Both the position numbers and the translations under genes were made by a program. DNA of 8,914 nt from Actinomycetales bacterium (GTDB lineage: Bacteria > Actinomycetota > Actinomycetes > Actinomycetales > Cellulomonadaceae). The stretch is taken from contig JAATES010000227.1 in the NCBI GenBank assembly GCA_015655615.1, positions 1 to 8,914 on the forward strand. Direction: 5' to 3'. A model generated the notes under the pieces. That model ran no database searches, was not told the origin of the DNA, and saw nothing but the letters and a program-made list of their open reading frames with translations. How positions within the stretch are numbered: position 1 is the stretch's first letter; the number at the start of each line of letters is the position of its first letter. Positions 1 through 5,948 of this stretch are shown piece after piece.

Positions 1-327
1 CATGTCGACAGTGCCGCGCCCCCACAGCACCGGCCCCGCGGGCGTCTCACGAACCTGCGTGGGAAGGTTGCCCGCCACGGGTACCGTGTCCAGGTGACCC
101 GCCAGGACGATCCGCTCCTCCCGGCCGAACTGGGTGCGCGCCACCACGGTGTTGCCGTGCCGGACGATGTCCAGACCACCACCTGCGGCGCGCAGCACCT
201 CCTCGACGTCGGTCGCGATCCGCTCTTCGTCGCCGCTGACCGACTCGCGGTCGCAGAGTGCGCGAGTCAGGTCGAGGAGGCCGTCGCGTCCGCGGGAGGT
301 GTCGAAGGGTGAGCTGTCATGAGGCAT
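1..327 (-). CDS. dapE: Succinyl-diaminopimelate desuccinylase, N-terminal 109 residues (runs off left edge)
   Basis: Zinc-dependent M20-family amidohydrolase that removes succinate from N-succinyl-LL-2,6-diaminopimelate to give LL-DAP for lysine and peptidoglycan synthesis. Seen in the sequence: an N-terminal helical lead-in (about residues 14-50), then LAGHLDTVPVAGN around residues 76-87, whose His78 and Asp80 are the first metal-binding motif. WGRGTVDM at 102-109 follows, with Asp108 as the expected metal-bridging residue. The gene is cut by the window edge just after this motif, so the lid/dimerisation domain and the remaining ligands are not visible. The ATG at 327 was chosen because a TAGAGT hexamer lies 7 nt upstream and there is no Shine-Dalgarno; an in-frame GTG three codons upstream (336) would overlap that hexamer. 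It is divergent from dapD, which acts two steps earlier in the same branch. The family call is confident. Confidence 0.93.
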   Translation of the reverse strand, partial: MPHDSSPFDTSRGRDGLLDLTRALCDRESVSGDEERIATDVEEVLRAAGGGLDIVRHGNTVVARTQFGREERIVLAGHLDTVPVAGNLPTQVRETPAGPVLWGRGTVDM

Positions 328-334
328 GGACGCC

Positions 335-340
335 ACTCTA
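335..340 (-). promoter_or_regulatory. Putative leaderless -10 element of dapE
   Basis: On the minus strand TAGAGT lies 7 nt before the dapE ATG. A transcription start 7 nt downstream of a -10 box would fall on the A of the ATG, giving a leaderless mRNA, which is common in actinobacteria. No purine-rich Shine-Dalgarno precedes the ATG. No convincing -35 hexamer is visible. The assignment is an inference from spacing and motif alone. Confidence 0.5.
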
Positions 341-450
341 CCGAGGCGTGGGTCCGCGTCCTTCCGGCACCAGCCAAGGCCTTGCAGGCTTCGCGGGGAC
401 GCCGCCCGGAGCCCGCAACGGCCCCGGGCATCGGCCGCAGGGGAAGTCGG

Positions 451-456
451 TAGGGT
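451..456 (+). promoter_or_regulatory. Putative leaderless -10 element of dapD
   Basis: TAGGGT is followed by AGGCGC and then the dapD ATG at 463, a 6-nt gap that places a transcription start on or next to the A of the start codon. No Shine-Dalgarno is present at a usable distance. The same arrangement, TAGGGT-GGGCGC-ATG, precedes the gene starting at 8736 on the other strand, which strengthens the reading of this as a recurring promoter type. The -35 region is not recognisable. Confidence 0.55.
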
Positions 457-462
457 AGGCGC

Positions 463-1437
463 ATGACTTCTGCTGCGACCCCTGAGAACACCGGAGCCCG
501 CACCGCCTGGGGCTTCGGCCTGGCCACCGTCGACAGCCGGGGTACGACGTTGGATGTGTGGTACCCGTCGCCTGCCCTGGGCCCGGCCCCGCACGGCGCG
601 CAGCCTCCGGCCGAGCTGACAGCGCTCGCCGCCGCCGACGAACTCCGGCAGGTCACACTCACCGTGGTCCGCACCAGCATCGACCTCGATGAGGCCCCCA
701 CCTCAGTCGCGGACGCCTACCTGCGTCTCCATCTGCTCTCCCACCGGCTGGTCCGGCCGCACGGCCAGAACCTCGACGGCATCTTCGGAGTGCTCACCAA
801 TGTGGTCTGGACGAACTTCGGTCCGGTCGCGGTGGACGATTTCGAGGCAGCCCGGCTGCGGTTGCGCGCTCGGGGCCCCGTGACCGTCTATGGCGTGGAC
901 AAGTTTCCGCGCATGGTGGACTATGTGGTGCCCAGCGGAGTGCGCATCGCCGACGCCGATCGCGTTCGCCTGGGCGCGCACCTGGCTGAGGGCACCACCG
1001 TCATGCATGAGGGATTCGTCAATTTCGATGCCGGCACCCTCGGGATCTCCATGGTGGAGGGCCGGATCTCCGCCGGTGTCGTCGTCGGCGATGGCAGCGA
1101 CATCGGAGGCGGAGCCTCGATCATGGGGACGTTGTCCGGCGGCGGCAAGGAGACCATCTCCATCGGCCGGCGCTCGCTGCTGGGCGCCAACGCCGGGCTG
1201 GGGATCTCCCTGGGCGACGACTGCATCATCGAGTCGGGCCTCTACGTGACCGCAGGCACCAAGGTGACGCTGGTGGGCCAGGAGTCCGCCGCGGGCCGCG
1301 CCACCGTGGTCAAAGCACGTGAGCTGTCGGGGCGCAACAACATCTTGTTCCGCCGCAACTCCCAGTCGGGAGCCGTGGAGGCCGTCGCCCGCGCGGGCGA
1401 CGGCATCACGCTCAACGCAGTGCTGCACGCGAATTGA
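463..1437 (+). CDS. dapD: 2,3,4,5-tetrahydropyridine-2,6-dicarboxylate N-succinyltransferase
   Basis: Transfers succinate from succinyl-CoA to tetrahydrodipicolinate, giving N-succinyl-2-amino-6-ketopimelate, the first committed step of the succinylase branch to diaminopimelate. The 324-residue protein matches the longer actinobacterial DapD type. It has an N-terminal domain (about 1-155) with TAWGFGLAT near 14-22, then a left-handed beta-helix made of hexapeptide repeats (about 160-290). The helix includes [15 protein letters not shown] (residues 187-201), whose Glu199 is the position implicated in catalysis in the Mycobacterium enzyme. It also includes the Gly-rich [23 protein letters not shown] (207-229). 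The family is trimeric with active sites between subunits, and it is cytoplasmic. The start is set by the ATG directly behind the leaderless promoter. The stop TGA overlaps the TTG start of the next gene. It is divergent from dapE, and the third enzyme of the branch (dapC) lies about 2.6 kb away. The identification is near certain. Confidence 0.96.
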   Translation: MTSAATPENTGARTAWGFGLATVDSRGTTLDVWYPSPALGPAPHGAQPPAELTALAAADELRQVTLTVVRTSIDLDEAPTSVADAYLRLHLLSHRLVRPHGQNLDGIFGVLTNVVWTNFGPVAVDDFEAARLRLRARGPVTVYGVDKFPRMVDYVVPSGVRIADADRVRLGAHLAEGTTVMHEGFVNFDAGTLGISMVEGRISAGVVVGDGSDIGGGASIMGTLSGGGKETISIGRRSLLGANAGLGISLGDDCIIESGLYVTAGTKVTLVGQESAAGRATVVKARELSGRNNILFRRNSQSGAVEAVARAGDGITLNAVLHAN

Positions 1438-2414
1438 CCTCCTCCGCGCGGCGTCGGCGCAAGGCGTCCCGTGGCCGCAGGGCCGCGCATCGCGTCGGCC
1501 GTCACGTGCTCAGGGTCCTGCTGATCATCACGGCGGCCCTGGGGCTGCTGCTGACAGGGATCTGGGGTGTCACCCGTCTGCTGGATCGCAGCACGGTGTC
1601 TCTCCCGGTGGCCGAGCACTGCGTCGCCACCAGTGAGTCCGGCAGCTGGGAACTGGACACCGAGCAGTCAGCCAATGCGGCGCTGATCGCCGTGCGTGCC
1701 CTGGAACTCGAGATGCCGGCCAGGGCGGCGACGATCGCCCTGGCAACCGCGTACCAGGAATCCAAGATCAGGAACATCGACTATGGCGACCGCGATTCGC
1801 TGGGCCTGTTCCAGCAGCGGCCTTCACAAGGCTGGGGGACCGAGGATGAGGTGCGCGACCCCGTCTATGCGGCCAAGGCCTTCTACCGGGCACTCGCCAA
1901 GGTCTCCGACTACCAGGACATGACGGTGACGGAGGCCGCCCAGGCCGTCCAGCGTTCGGGGTACCCGGAGGCCTACTCCGACCATGAGGACTTCGGCAGG
2001 GCCTGGGCCTCGGCCCTGCACGGCTACTCGGAGGCCGCACTGACCTGTGCGTTGCGACCGGTGACGTCGGATGCATCCGTCTCCGCTCGCACGCAGACCC
2101 TCCTCGCCCGCGTCGCACGCGACCTGCCCAGTGTCGACGCGGTCGTCGCCGAGGGCAGCACGACCGTCACACTCGACGTCGCTGCGGCGACCAGGGCATT
2201 CGGGTTCAAGGACAGCGACAGCGAACGCATCGGCTGGGCGCTGGCTCAGTGGGCCGTCGCGGTCGCCGCTGAGACCGACATCGTCCAGGTGACCGTGGGA
2301 AACACCACCTGGCTCAGGGAGCCCGGCACCTGGTCGACGCTACGACCGTCCGACGGGCCGGAGGACCTCGTGCTCACCGTGGCGCCCGCCACGGCCTCCG
2401 CCACTGCCGAGTGA
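1434..2414 (+). CDS. Membrane-anchored protein with lysozyme/transglycosylase-like domain
   Basis: A 326-residue protein. Visible in order: a very basic cytoplasmic N-terminus (residues 5-24, mostly Arg), one hydrophobic segment (about 26-47) read as a signal anchor, and an extracytoplasmic region. Residues 75-200 resemble a widespread actinobacterial family with a lysozyme-like fold. The marker is [11 protein letters not shown] (104-114), with Glu109 in the place of the catalytic acid, followed by [19 protein letters not shown] (118-136) and [10 protein letters not shown] (142-151). Members are often annotated as hypothetical. Cys63 and Cys205 flank the domain and could form a disulfide. The C-terminal 120 residues are not recognised. 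The TTG start at 1434 overlaps the dapD stop as TTGA, suggesting translational coupling. The only later candidate examined, GTG at 1506, would remove the basic N-terminus. Cell-wall hydrolysis is an inference, because activity in this family is not something I can confirm. The last bases face gltA tail to tail. Confidence 0.72.
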   Translation: MTSSARRRRKASRGRRAAHRVGRHVLRVLLIITAALGLLLTGIWGVTRLLDRSTVSLPVAEHCVATSESGSWELDTEQSANAALIAVRALELEMPARAATIALATAYQESKIRNIDYGDRDSLGLFQQRPSQGWGTEDEVRDPVYAAKAFYRALAKVSDYQDMTVTEAAQAVQRSGYPEAYSDHEDFGRAWASALHGYSEAALTCALRPVTSDASVSARTQTLLARVARDLPSVDAVVAEGSTTVTLDVAAATRAFGFKDSDSERIGWALAQWAVAVAAETDIVQVTVGNTTWLREPGTWSTLRPSDGPEDLVLTVAPATASATAE

Positions 2415-2464
2415 CGAGGTCTCCCGGTTCCGTGTCCCGCTCGCACGGCCCCTGGCTCGCTGTG

Positions 2465-3760
2465 TCAGCGCGCGGTCACGTCGACGTAGTCGCGTTTGGA
2501 GGCGCCGGTGTAGATCTGCCGTGGCCGGCCGATCTTCGACTGCGGGTCGTTCATCATCTCGCGCCACTGCGCGATCCACCCGGGCATGCGTCCCAGGGCG
2601 AAGAGCGGGGTGAACATGGAGGGGTCGAACCCCATCGCCTTATAGATGATGCCGGTGTAGAAGTCGACGTTAGGGTAGAGCTTGCGCTCGACGAAGTAAT
2701 CGTCGCTCAGTGCGATCTCCTCGAGCTCACGAGCGATCTCCAGAAGCCGGTCGTTGACGCCCAGTGTCTCCAGGACGGCGTCGGCGCGCTTCTTGACGAT
2801 CGCTGCCCGCGGGTCGTAGTTCTTGTAGACCCGGTGACCGAAGCCCATCAGGCGAACGCCGTCTTCCTTGTTCTTCACCTTCGCGATGAACGTGTTGACG
2901 TCGTAGTCGGCCTTCTCGATGGACTGCAGCATCTTCAGCACCGACTCGTTGGCACCGCCGTGCAGCGGTCCGGACAAGGCGTTGATGCCCGCGGCAATCG
3001 AGGCATAGATGTTGGCGTGGGCGGATCCCGTGATGCGGACGACCGACGCCGAGCAGTTCTGCTCGTGATCGGCATGGAGGATCAGAAGCTTGTCGAGGGC
3101 ATCGACCAGGACGGGGTCTGCGTCGTACTGCTCATAGGGCACCGCAAAGGTCATGCGCAGGAAGTCATCGACATAGCCGCGTGAGTAATCCGGATACAGC
3201 AGCGGCTCACCCGCCCTCCTGCGGTGCAGGTAGGACGTGATCGTGCGCGCCTTCGCCAGCAGCAGGACCGTCGCGAGCTCAATGGTCTCGTCCTGGTAGG
3301 GGTCCAGGGACTCGGGGTAGAAAGTGGCCAGCGCACTGACGGCTGACGACATCACTGCCATGGGGTGGCTGGTGCGGGGGAAGGTCCCCATGAACGTGCG
3401 GAAGTCCTCATGGACCAGTGTGTGCCGGTTCACCCGCTCGATGAACGAGTCGCGCTCGGCCGGGGACGGGAGCTCACCATGGATCAGCAGGTAGGCCACC
3501 TCGAGGAACGAGGAGTGCTCGGCGAGCTGTTCGATGGGGTAGCCCCGATACCGCAGCACCCCGGCGTCCCCGTCGATGTAGGTGATCTTGGACTCGCATT
3601 GCGCGGTGTTCATGAACCCGGGGTCGAGCGTGACGAACCCGGTGTCTTTGAGCAACGACGACACGACGATTCCGTCGTTTCCCTCAGTCGCCCGGTGGAT
3701 CGGGAACTGCACGCTACCGCGTTCGGTGCCAAGCGTCACCGAATTCTGTTCGTCGGTCAC
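2465..3760 (-). CDS. gltA: Citrate synthase
   Basis: Condenses oxaloacetate and acetyl-CoA to citrate at the entry of the TCA cycle, in the cytoplasm. Numbering from the ATG at 3766 gives 433 residues, the usual length of the bacterial hexameric type. Seen: the small N-terminal beta domain (GFVTLDPGFMNTAQC, about 43-57), then LHADHEQNCS with His231 and His234, PLHGGANE with His269, the signature GFGHRVYKNYDPR (308-320), and KLYPNVDFYTG with Asp368. His234, His269 and Asp368 correspond to E. coli His229, His264 and Asp362. Start choice: the Shine-Dalgarno AAAGGA abuts the ATG at 3766 with zero spacing but lies 6 nt before the GTG two codons later, so GTG at 3760 is preferred; the difference is two residues. 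An in-frame extension to 3880 has no Shine-Dalgarno and no family similarity. The gene appears to be transcribed from its own promoter, 273 nt beyond the end of dapC. Confidence 0.95.
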   Translation of the reverse strand: MTDEQNSVTLGTERGSVQFPIHRATEGNDGIVVSSLLKDTGFVTLDPGFMNTAQCESKITYIDGDAGVLRYRGYPIEQLAEHSSFLEVAYLLIHGELPSPAERDSFIERVNRHTLVHEDFRTFMGTFPRTSHPMAVMSSAVSALATFYPESLDPYQDETIELATVLLLAKARTITSYLHRRRAGEPLLYPDYSRGYVDDFLRMTFAVPYEQYDADPVLVDALDKLLILHADHEQNCSASVVRITGSAHANIYASIAAGINALSGPLHGGANESVLKMLQSIEKADYDVNTFIAKVKNKEDGVRLMGFGHRVYKNYDPRAAIVKKRADAVLETLGVNDRLLEIARELEEIALSDDYFVERKLYPNVDFYTGIIYKAMGFDPSMFTPLFALGRMPGWIAQWREMMNDPQSKIGRPRQIYTGASKRDYVDVTAR

Positions 3761-3766
3761 TGTCAT

Positions 3767-3791
3767 TCCTTTCTGCGACAACGCGTCGCAG
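3767..3791 (-). promoter_or_regulatory. gltA ribosome binding site with abutting leader hairpin
   Basis: On the minus strand the mRNA would read CTGCGAC-GCGTT-GTCGCAG directly followed by AAAGGA. This is a perfect 7-bp stem with a 5-nt loop (3773-3791) whose 3' arm ends at the first base of the Shine-Dalgarno (3767-3772). The Shine-Dalgarno is ideally spaced for GTG at 3760 and badly spaced for ATG at 3766. The hairpin could stabilise the mRNA 5' region or tune ribosome access. The pairing is seen in the sequence; any function is inferred. Confidence 0.45.
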
Positions 3792-3942
3792 TAGTGCTCG
3801 ATGTGTCTCAACGCTGAGCTGCTCTGCCACCTCGTGGCCGTCCGACCGCTGCACCGATGACCTTGAACGTACCTGCTCACTCGGGGAATCCACGAATCGC
3901 CGGGACCAAGGTCCGCCCCACGGAAGGTTCAAAGGTGCGCCA

Positions 3943-3948
3943 AGTCTA
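3943..3948 (-). promoter_or_regulatory. Possible -10 element for gltA
   Basis: TAGACT on the minus strand is the best TANNNT hexamer in the 273-nt gap between the dapC stop and the gltA start. It would give an untranslated leader of roughly 170-180 nt. No clear -35 hexamer lies 16-18 nt upstream. Within the leader sits a short inverted repeat, GGACC-AA-GGTCC (3903-3914), which could be an operator or a small hairpin. No recognised regulator site (GlxR-like or RamB-like) was found by eye. This is a weak call. Confidence 0.3.
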
Positions 3949-4039
3949 GCCCAAGCGGGGGGAAGTGATTGGCCGGTGGGTCGAAGGTCAGCGCCGCCGG
4001 CCGCGACCACGAGCCCGGCATTGAGTGGCGGACTGCCGC

Positions 4040-5164
4040 TTACGCTCCCTGCAACCTGGCGGCCGCCTGTGCCACGCGCTCGTCCGTGGCCGTCAATGCC
4101 ATCCTGACGTGACCAGAGCCCGCGGGGCCGTAGAAGGCCCCCGGGCCCACCAGGATCCCCAGGTCCGCCAGATCCGCCACTGTGTGCCAGCAGTCCTGGG
4201 CCGGTCCCTCGGGGCGGACCCACAGATACAGCCCCGCCTCCGAGTGGTCGATCACCAACCCCGCAGCCGTCACCCCCTCGACGAGGATGCGGCGACGCGC
4301 ACCGTATCGTTCCCGCTGCGCGGACACGTGGGCGTCGTCGCTCAGCGCCGCCACCATCGCGGCCTGCACCGGTGCCGGCACGATCATCCCCATGTGTCGG
4401 CGCAGGCGGACCAGGTCCGCGACCAGAGCCGGGTCCCCTGCCAGGAACGCCGCGCGGTAGCCTGCCAGGTTCGACTGCTTCGACAGCGAGTAGGCCACCA
4501 GCAGCCCTTCGTGGCTGCCGCCAGACACCCGCGGGTCCAGCAGACTCGGCACTCCTCCCGTCCTGTAGGGATCCTCCCAGGCCAGCTCGGCATAGCATTC
4601 GTCGCTGACGACGACCGCGCCGACACGGCGTGCTGCGGCGACGACCTTCGCCAGCTCCTCGACGCTGCGCACTGCACCGTGCGGATTGGCGGGAGAATTC
4701 AACCAGACGAGCTTGACGTCGCTGCGCGATTCCCACTGTGCGACCTCGTCAGTCGCCAGCGGAGTGGCACCGGCGAGGCGTGCGCCCACGTCGTACGTCG
4801 GGTAGGCGATCTCCGGATGCACCACGACGTCGCCCGGGCCCGCACCCACGAGGGACGGCAACAGGGCCACGGCCTCTTTGGAGCCGACCGTCGGCAGCAC
4901 TGCCTGCGGGTCCAGGCCCACGACACCGCGACGCCGGGCAAACCATCCTGCGACGGTTTCGCGGACGTCAGCGGTACCGTGCGTCGTGGGGTAGCCCGGA
5001 GCGTCGGCGGCAGCGATCAAAGCCTCCTGCACGACGGCCGGAGTCGGATCGACAGGAGTGCCCACCGACAGGTCCACCGCTCCCTGCGGATGCCGGCGCG
5101 CGCGTTCGGCGTAAGGTGCGATCGCATCCCAGGGATACGAATCGGTGAGTGCGGCGAATCCCAC
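4040..5164 (-). CDS. dapC: N-succinyl-LL-diaminopimelate aminotransferase
   Basis: PLP enzyme that transaminates N-succinyl-2-amino-6-ketopimelate with glutamate, the step between DapD and DapE. The 374-residue protein shows the class I/II aminotransferase order. DLSVGTPVDPTP (31-42) is followed by the substrate/cofactor region PGYPTTHGTADVRE (56-69) and VGSKEAVALL (93-102). NSPANPHG (156-163) contains the conserved Asn160, SDECYAEL (187-194) contains Asp188 for the pyridine nitrogen, and SLSKQSNLAGYR (226-237) has Lys229 as the Schiff-base lysine. VRMALT near the C-terminus carries the carboxylate-binding Arg. The GTG start at 5164 follows CAGGAG at 5-nt spacing. It sits 33 nt downstream of fdxA, so the two are probably co-transcribed; the fdxA-dapC pair recurs in actinobacteria, including Mycobacterium tuberculosis. 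Some actinobacterial relatives are annotated as also being glutamate-prephenate aminotransferases, which cannot be judged here. Confidence 0.92.
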   Translation of the reverse strand: MGFAALTDSYPWDAIAPYAERARRHPQGAVDLSVGTPVDPTPAVVQEALIAAADAPGYPTTHGTADVRETVAGWFARRRGVVGLDPQAVLPTVGSKEAVALLPSLVGAGPGDVVVHPEIAYPTYDVGARLAGATPLATDEVAQWESRSDVKLVWLNSPANPHGAVRSVEELAKVVAAARRVGAVVVSDECYAELAWEDPYRTGGVPSLLDPRVSGGSHEGLLVAYSLSKQSNLAGYRAAFLAGDPALVADLVRLRRHMGMIVPAPVQAAMVAALSDDAHVSAQRERYGARRRILVEGVTAAGLVIDHSEAGLYLWVRPEGPAQDCWHTVADLADLGILVGPGAFYGPAGSGHVRMALTATDERVAQAAARLQGA

Positions 5165-5197
5165 GCGAACTCCTGACGGTCGTCGGCGCAGGCGGGC

Positions 5198-5515
5198 TCA
5201 GGCCTGCGGTGGGAGGTCGGCGACCACCGGGTGGTCGTGATCGATCTGACCCATCTTCGCGGCACCGCCGGGTGAGCCGATGGTGTCGAAGAACTCGACG
5301 TTGGCCTTGTAGAAGGTACTCCACTCCTCCGGGACGTCGTCTTCGTAATAGATCGCCTCGACAGGGCAGACCGGCTCGCAGGCGCCGCAGTCCACGCACT
5401 CGTCGGGGTGGATATAGAGCGAACGCTTGCCTTCGTAGATGCAATCGACAGGGCATTCGTCAATACATGCCTTGTCCTTCACATCGACACACGGCTGAGC
5501 GATCACGTACGTCAC
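5198..5515 (-). CDS. fdxA: 7Fe ferredoxin ([3Fe-4S]/[4Fe-4S])
   Basis: Small cytoplasmic electron carrier of 105 residues, the usual FdxA/FdxC size. Cysteines are at 9, 17, 21, 25, 40, 43, 46 and 50. By comparison with Azotobacter ferredoxin I, Cys9, Cys17 and Cys50 bind the [3Fe-4S] cluster. Cys21, Cys40, Cys43 and Cys46 bind the [4Fe-4S] cluster, and Cys25 is free. The acidic C-terminal half with EEWSTFYKANVEFF (about 62-75) is typical of the actinobacterial form. The GTG start at 5515 follows AAGGA at 8-nt spacing and begins VTYVIAQPC, matching family N-termini; the longer in-frame extension to 5614 lacks a Shine-Dalgarno and is rejected. It is the first gene of a likely fdxA-dapC operon. 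Its redox partner is not identifiable from this window. Confidence 0.95.
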   Translation of the reverse strand: MTYVIAQPCVDVKDKACIDECPVDCIYEGKRSLYIHPDECVDCGACEPVCPVEAIYYEDDVPEEWSTFYKANVEFFDTIGSPGGAAKMGQIDHDHPVVADLPPQA

Positions 5516-5623
5516 AGTGGTTGTCCTTCCTAGCGCTCGCTTCCGGTCCACTCGGGCACCTGTCCCGCTCGGACAGTGCCGCCTGAGTGAGCCGTCGTCC
5601 GCCGCGCCGGTCATGGGCGGTTT

Positions 5624-5633
5624 ACTCTAGTAT
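5624..5633. promoter_or_regulatory. Possible overlapping divergent -10 elements between fdxA and the SH3-like gene
   Basis: TTTACTCTAGTAT (5621-5633) is the only AT-rich block in the 166-nt divergent gap. Read on the minus strand it contains TAGAGT (5624-5629), identical to the hexamer before dapE. Read on the plus strand it contains TAGTAT (5628-5633). The two would overlap by 2 bp, giving a leader of about 100 nt for fdxA and about 40 nt for the gene at 5682. Neither side has a clear -35. Overlap would imply that the two transcripts compete. This is inferred from motif and position. Confidence 0.35.
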
Positions 5634-5681
5634 CGCGCACCCGAGCGCGAGTTGCCCGCATGACCCGAGGAACGGACACCG

Positions 5682-5918
5682 ATGCCGGCAGTACCGTGGC
5701 AGGACTGGCCGGCTGGCACCCGCGTGATGGTCCGCGTTCGGCTGCCTGCCGGGGAATCACACCTCTACACCGACGTCCTCGGTGTGATCATCGACACGCC
5801 TGGCCAGGACCTGCTCCTGCGCACCCGGGACGGCAGTGAGGTGCATGTCGATCCTGCGTCGATCGTCGCGGGCAAACCCATCGGCCCGCCTCCGCCACGC
5901 CGCAATCCGCGACCGTGA
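5682..5918 (+). CDS. Small protein resembling the stand-alone SH3-like domain of Rv0428c-type acetyltransferases
   Basis: A 78-residue protein. Its pattern is PAGTRVMVRVRLP (10-22), TDVLGVII (30-37), LLLRTRDGSEVHVDPASIVAGKPIGPPPP (44-72). This resembles the small beta-barrel (SH3-like) N-terminal domain found before the GNAT domain in actinobacterial acetyltransferases of the Rv0428c type. In those proteins a proline-rich linker leads into the catalytic domain; here the protein stops right after PPPPRRNPRP. The next gene, tyrA, lies 30 nt beyond on the opposite strand, so no acetyltransferase remnant is adjacent. The ATG at 5682 follows GAGGAA at 9-nt spacing, supporting a real gene. It has no signal peptide or membrane segment. 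Any function is unknown; the domain may bind a partner or nucleic acid. The family link is from memory of the motif pattern and should be treated as moderate. Confidence 0.65.
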   Translation: MPAVPWQDWPAGTRVMVRVRLPAGESHLYTDVLGVIIDTPGQDLLLRTRDGSEVHVDPASIVAGKPIGPPPPRRNPRP

Positions 5919-5948
5919 GCGTCCGGCGCGGCCGACCCGCCAGATCGG

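Noticed and set aside
94..312. Plus-strand short frames at the left edge
   Set aside because: They lie opposite dapE, whose metal-binding motifs and codon bias show that the minus strand is coding.
703..1428. A 241-codon minus-strand open frame opposite dapD
   Set aside because: It is a shadow of dapD with no recognisable domain, and its codon bias follows the dapD frame.
2430..2448. Possible bidirectional terminator CCGTG-N9-CACGG between the convergent genes
   Set aside because: The stem is only 5 bp with a 9-nt loop and no U-tract, too weak to call a terminator.
3761..3880. Longer N-terminus for citrate synthase starting at 3880
   Set aside because: The extra 38 residues do not resemble the family, no Shine-Dalgarno precedes that start, and AAAGGA lies at the downstream start.
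3714..4736. A 340-codon minus-strand open frame spanning the gltA leader and part of dapC
   Set aside because: It runs out of frame through dapC and the gltA start. Its composition is Gly/Arg-rich and unlike a real protein.
4025..5176. A 383-codon plus-strand open frame opposite dapC
   Set aside because: It mirrors dapC on the other strand, is rich in Arg/His and shows no motif. Long antisense frames are expected in GC-rich coding DNA.
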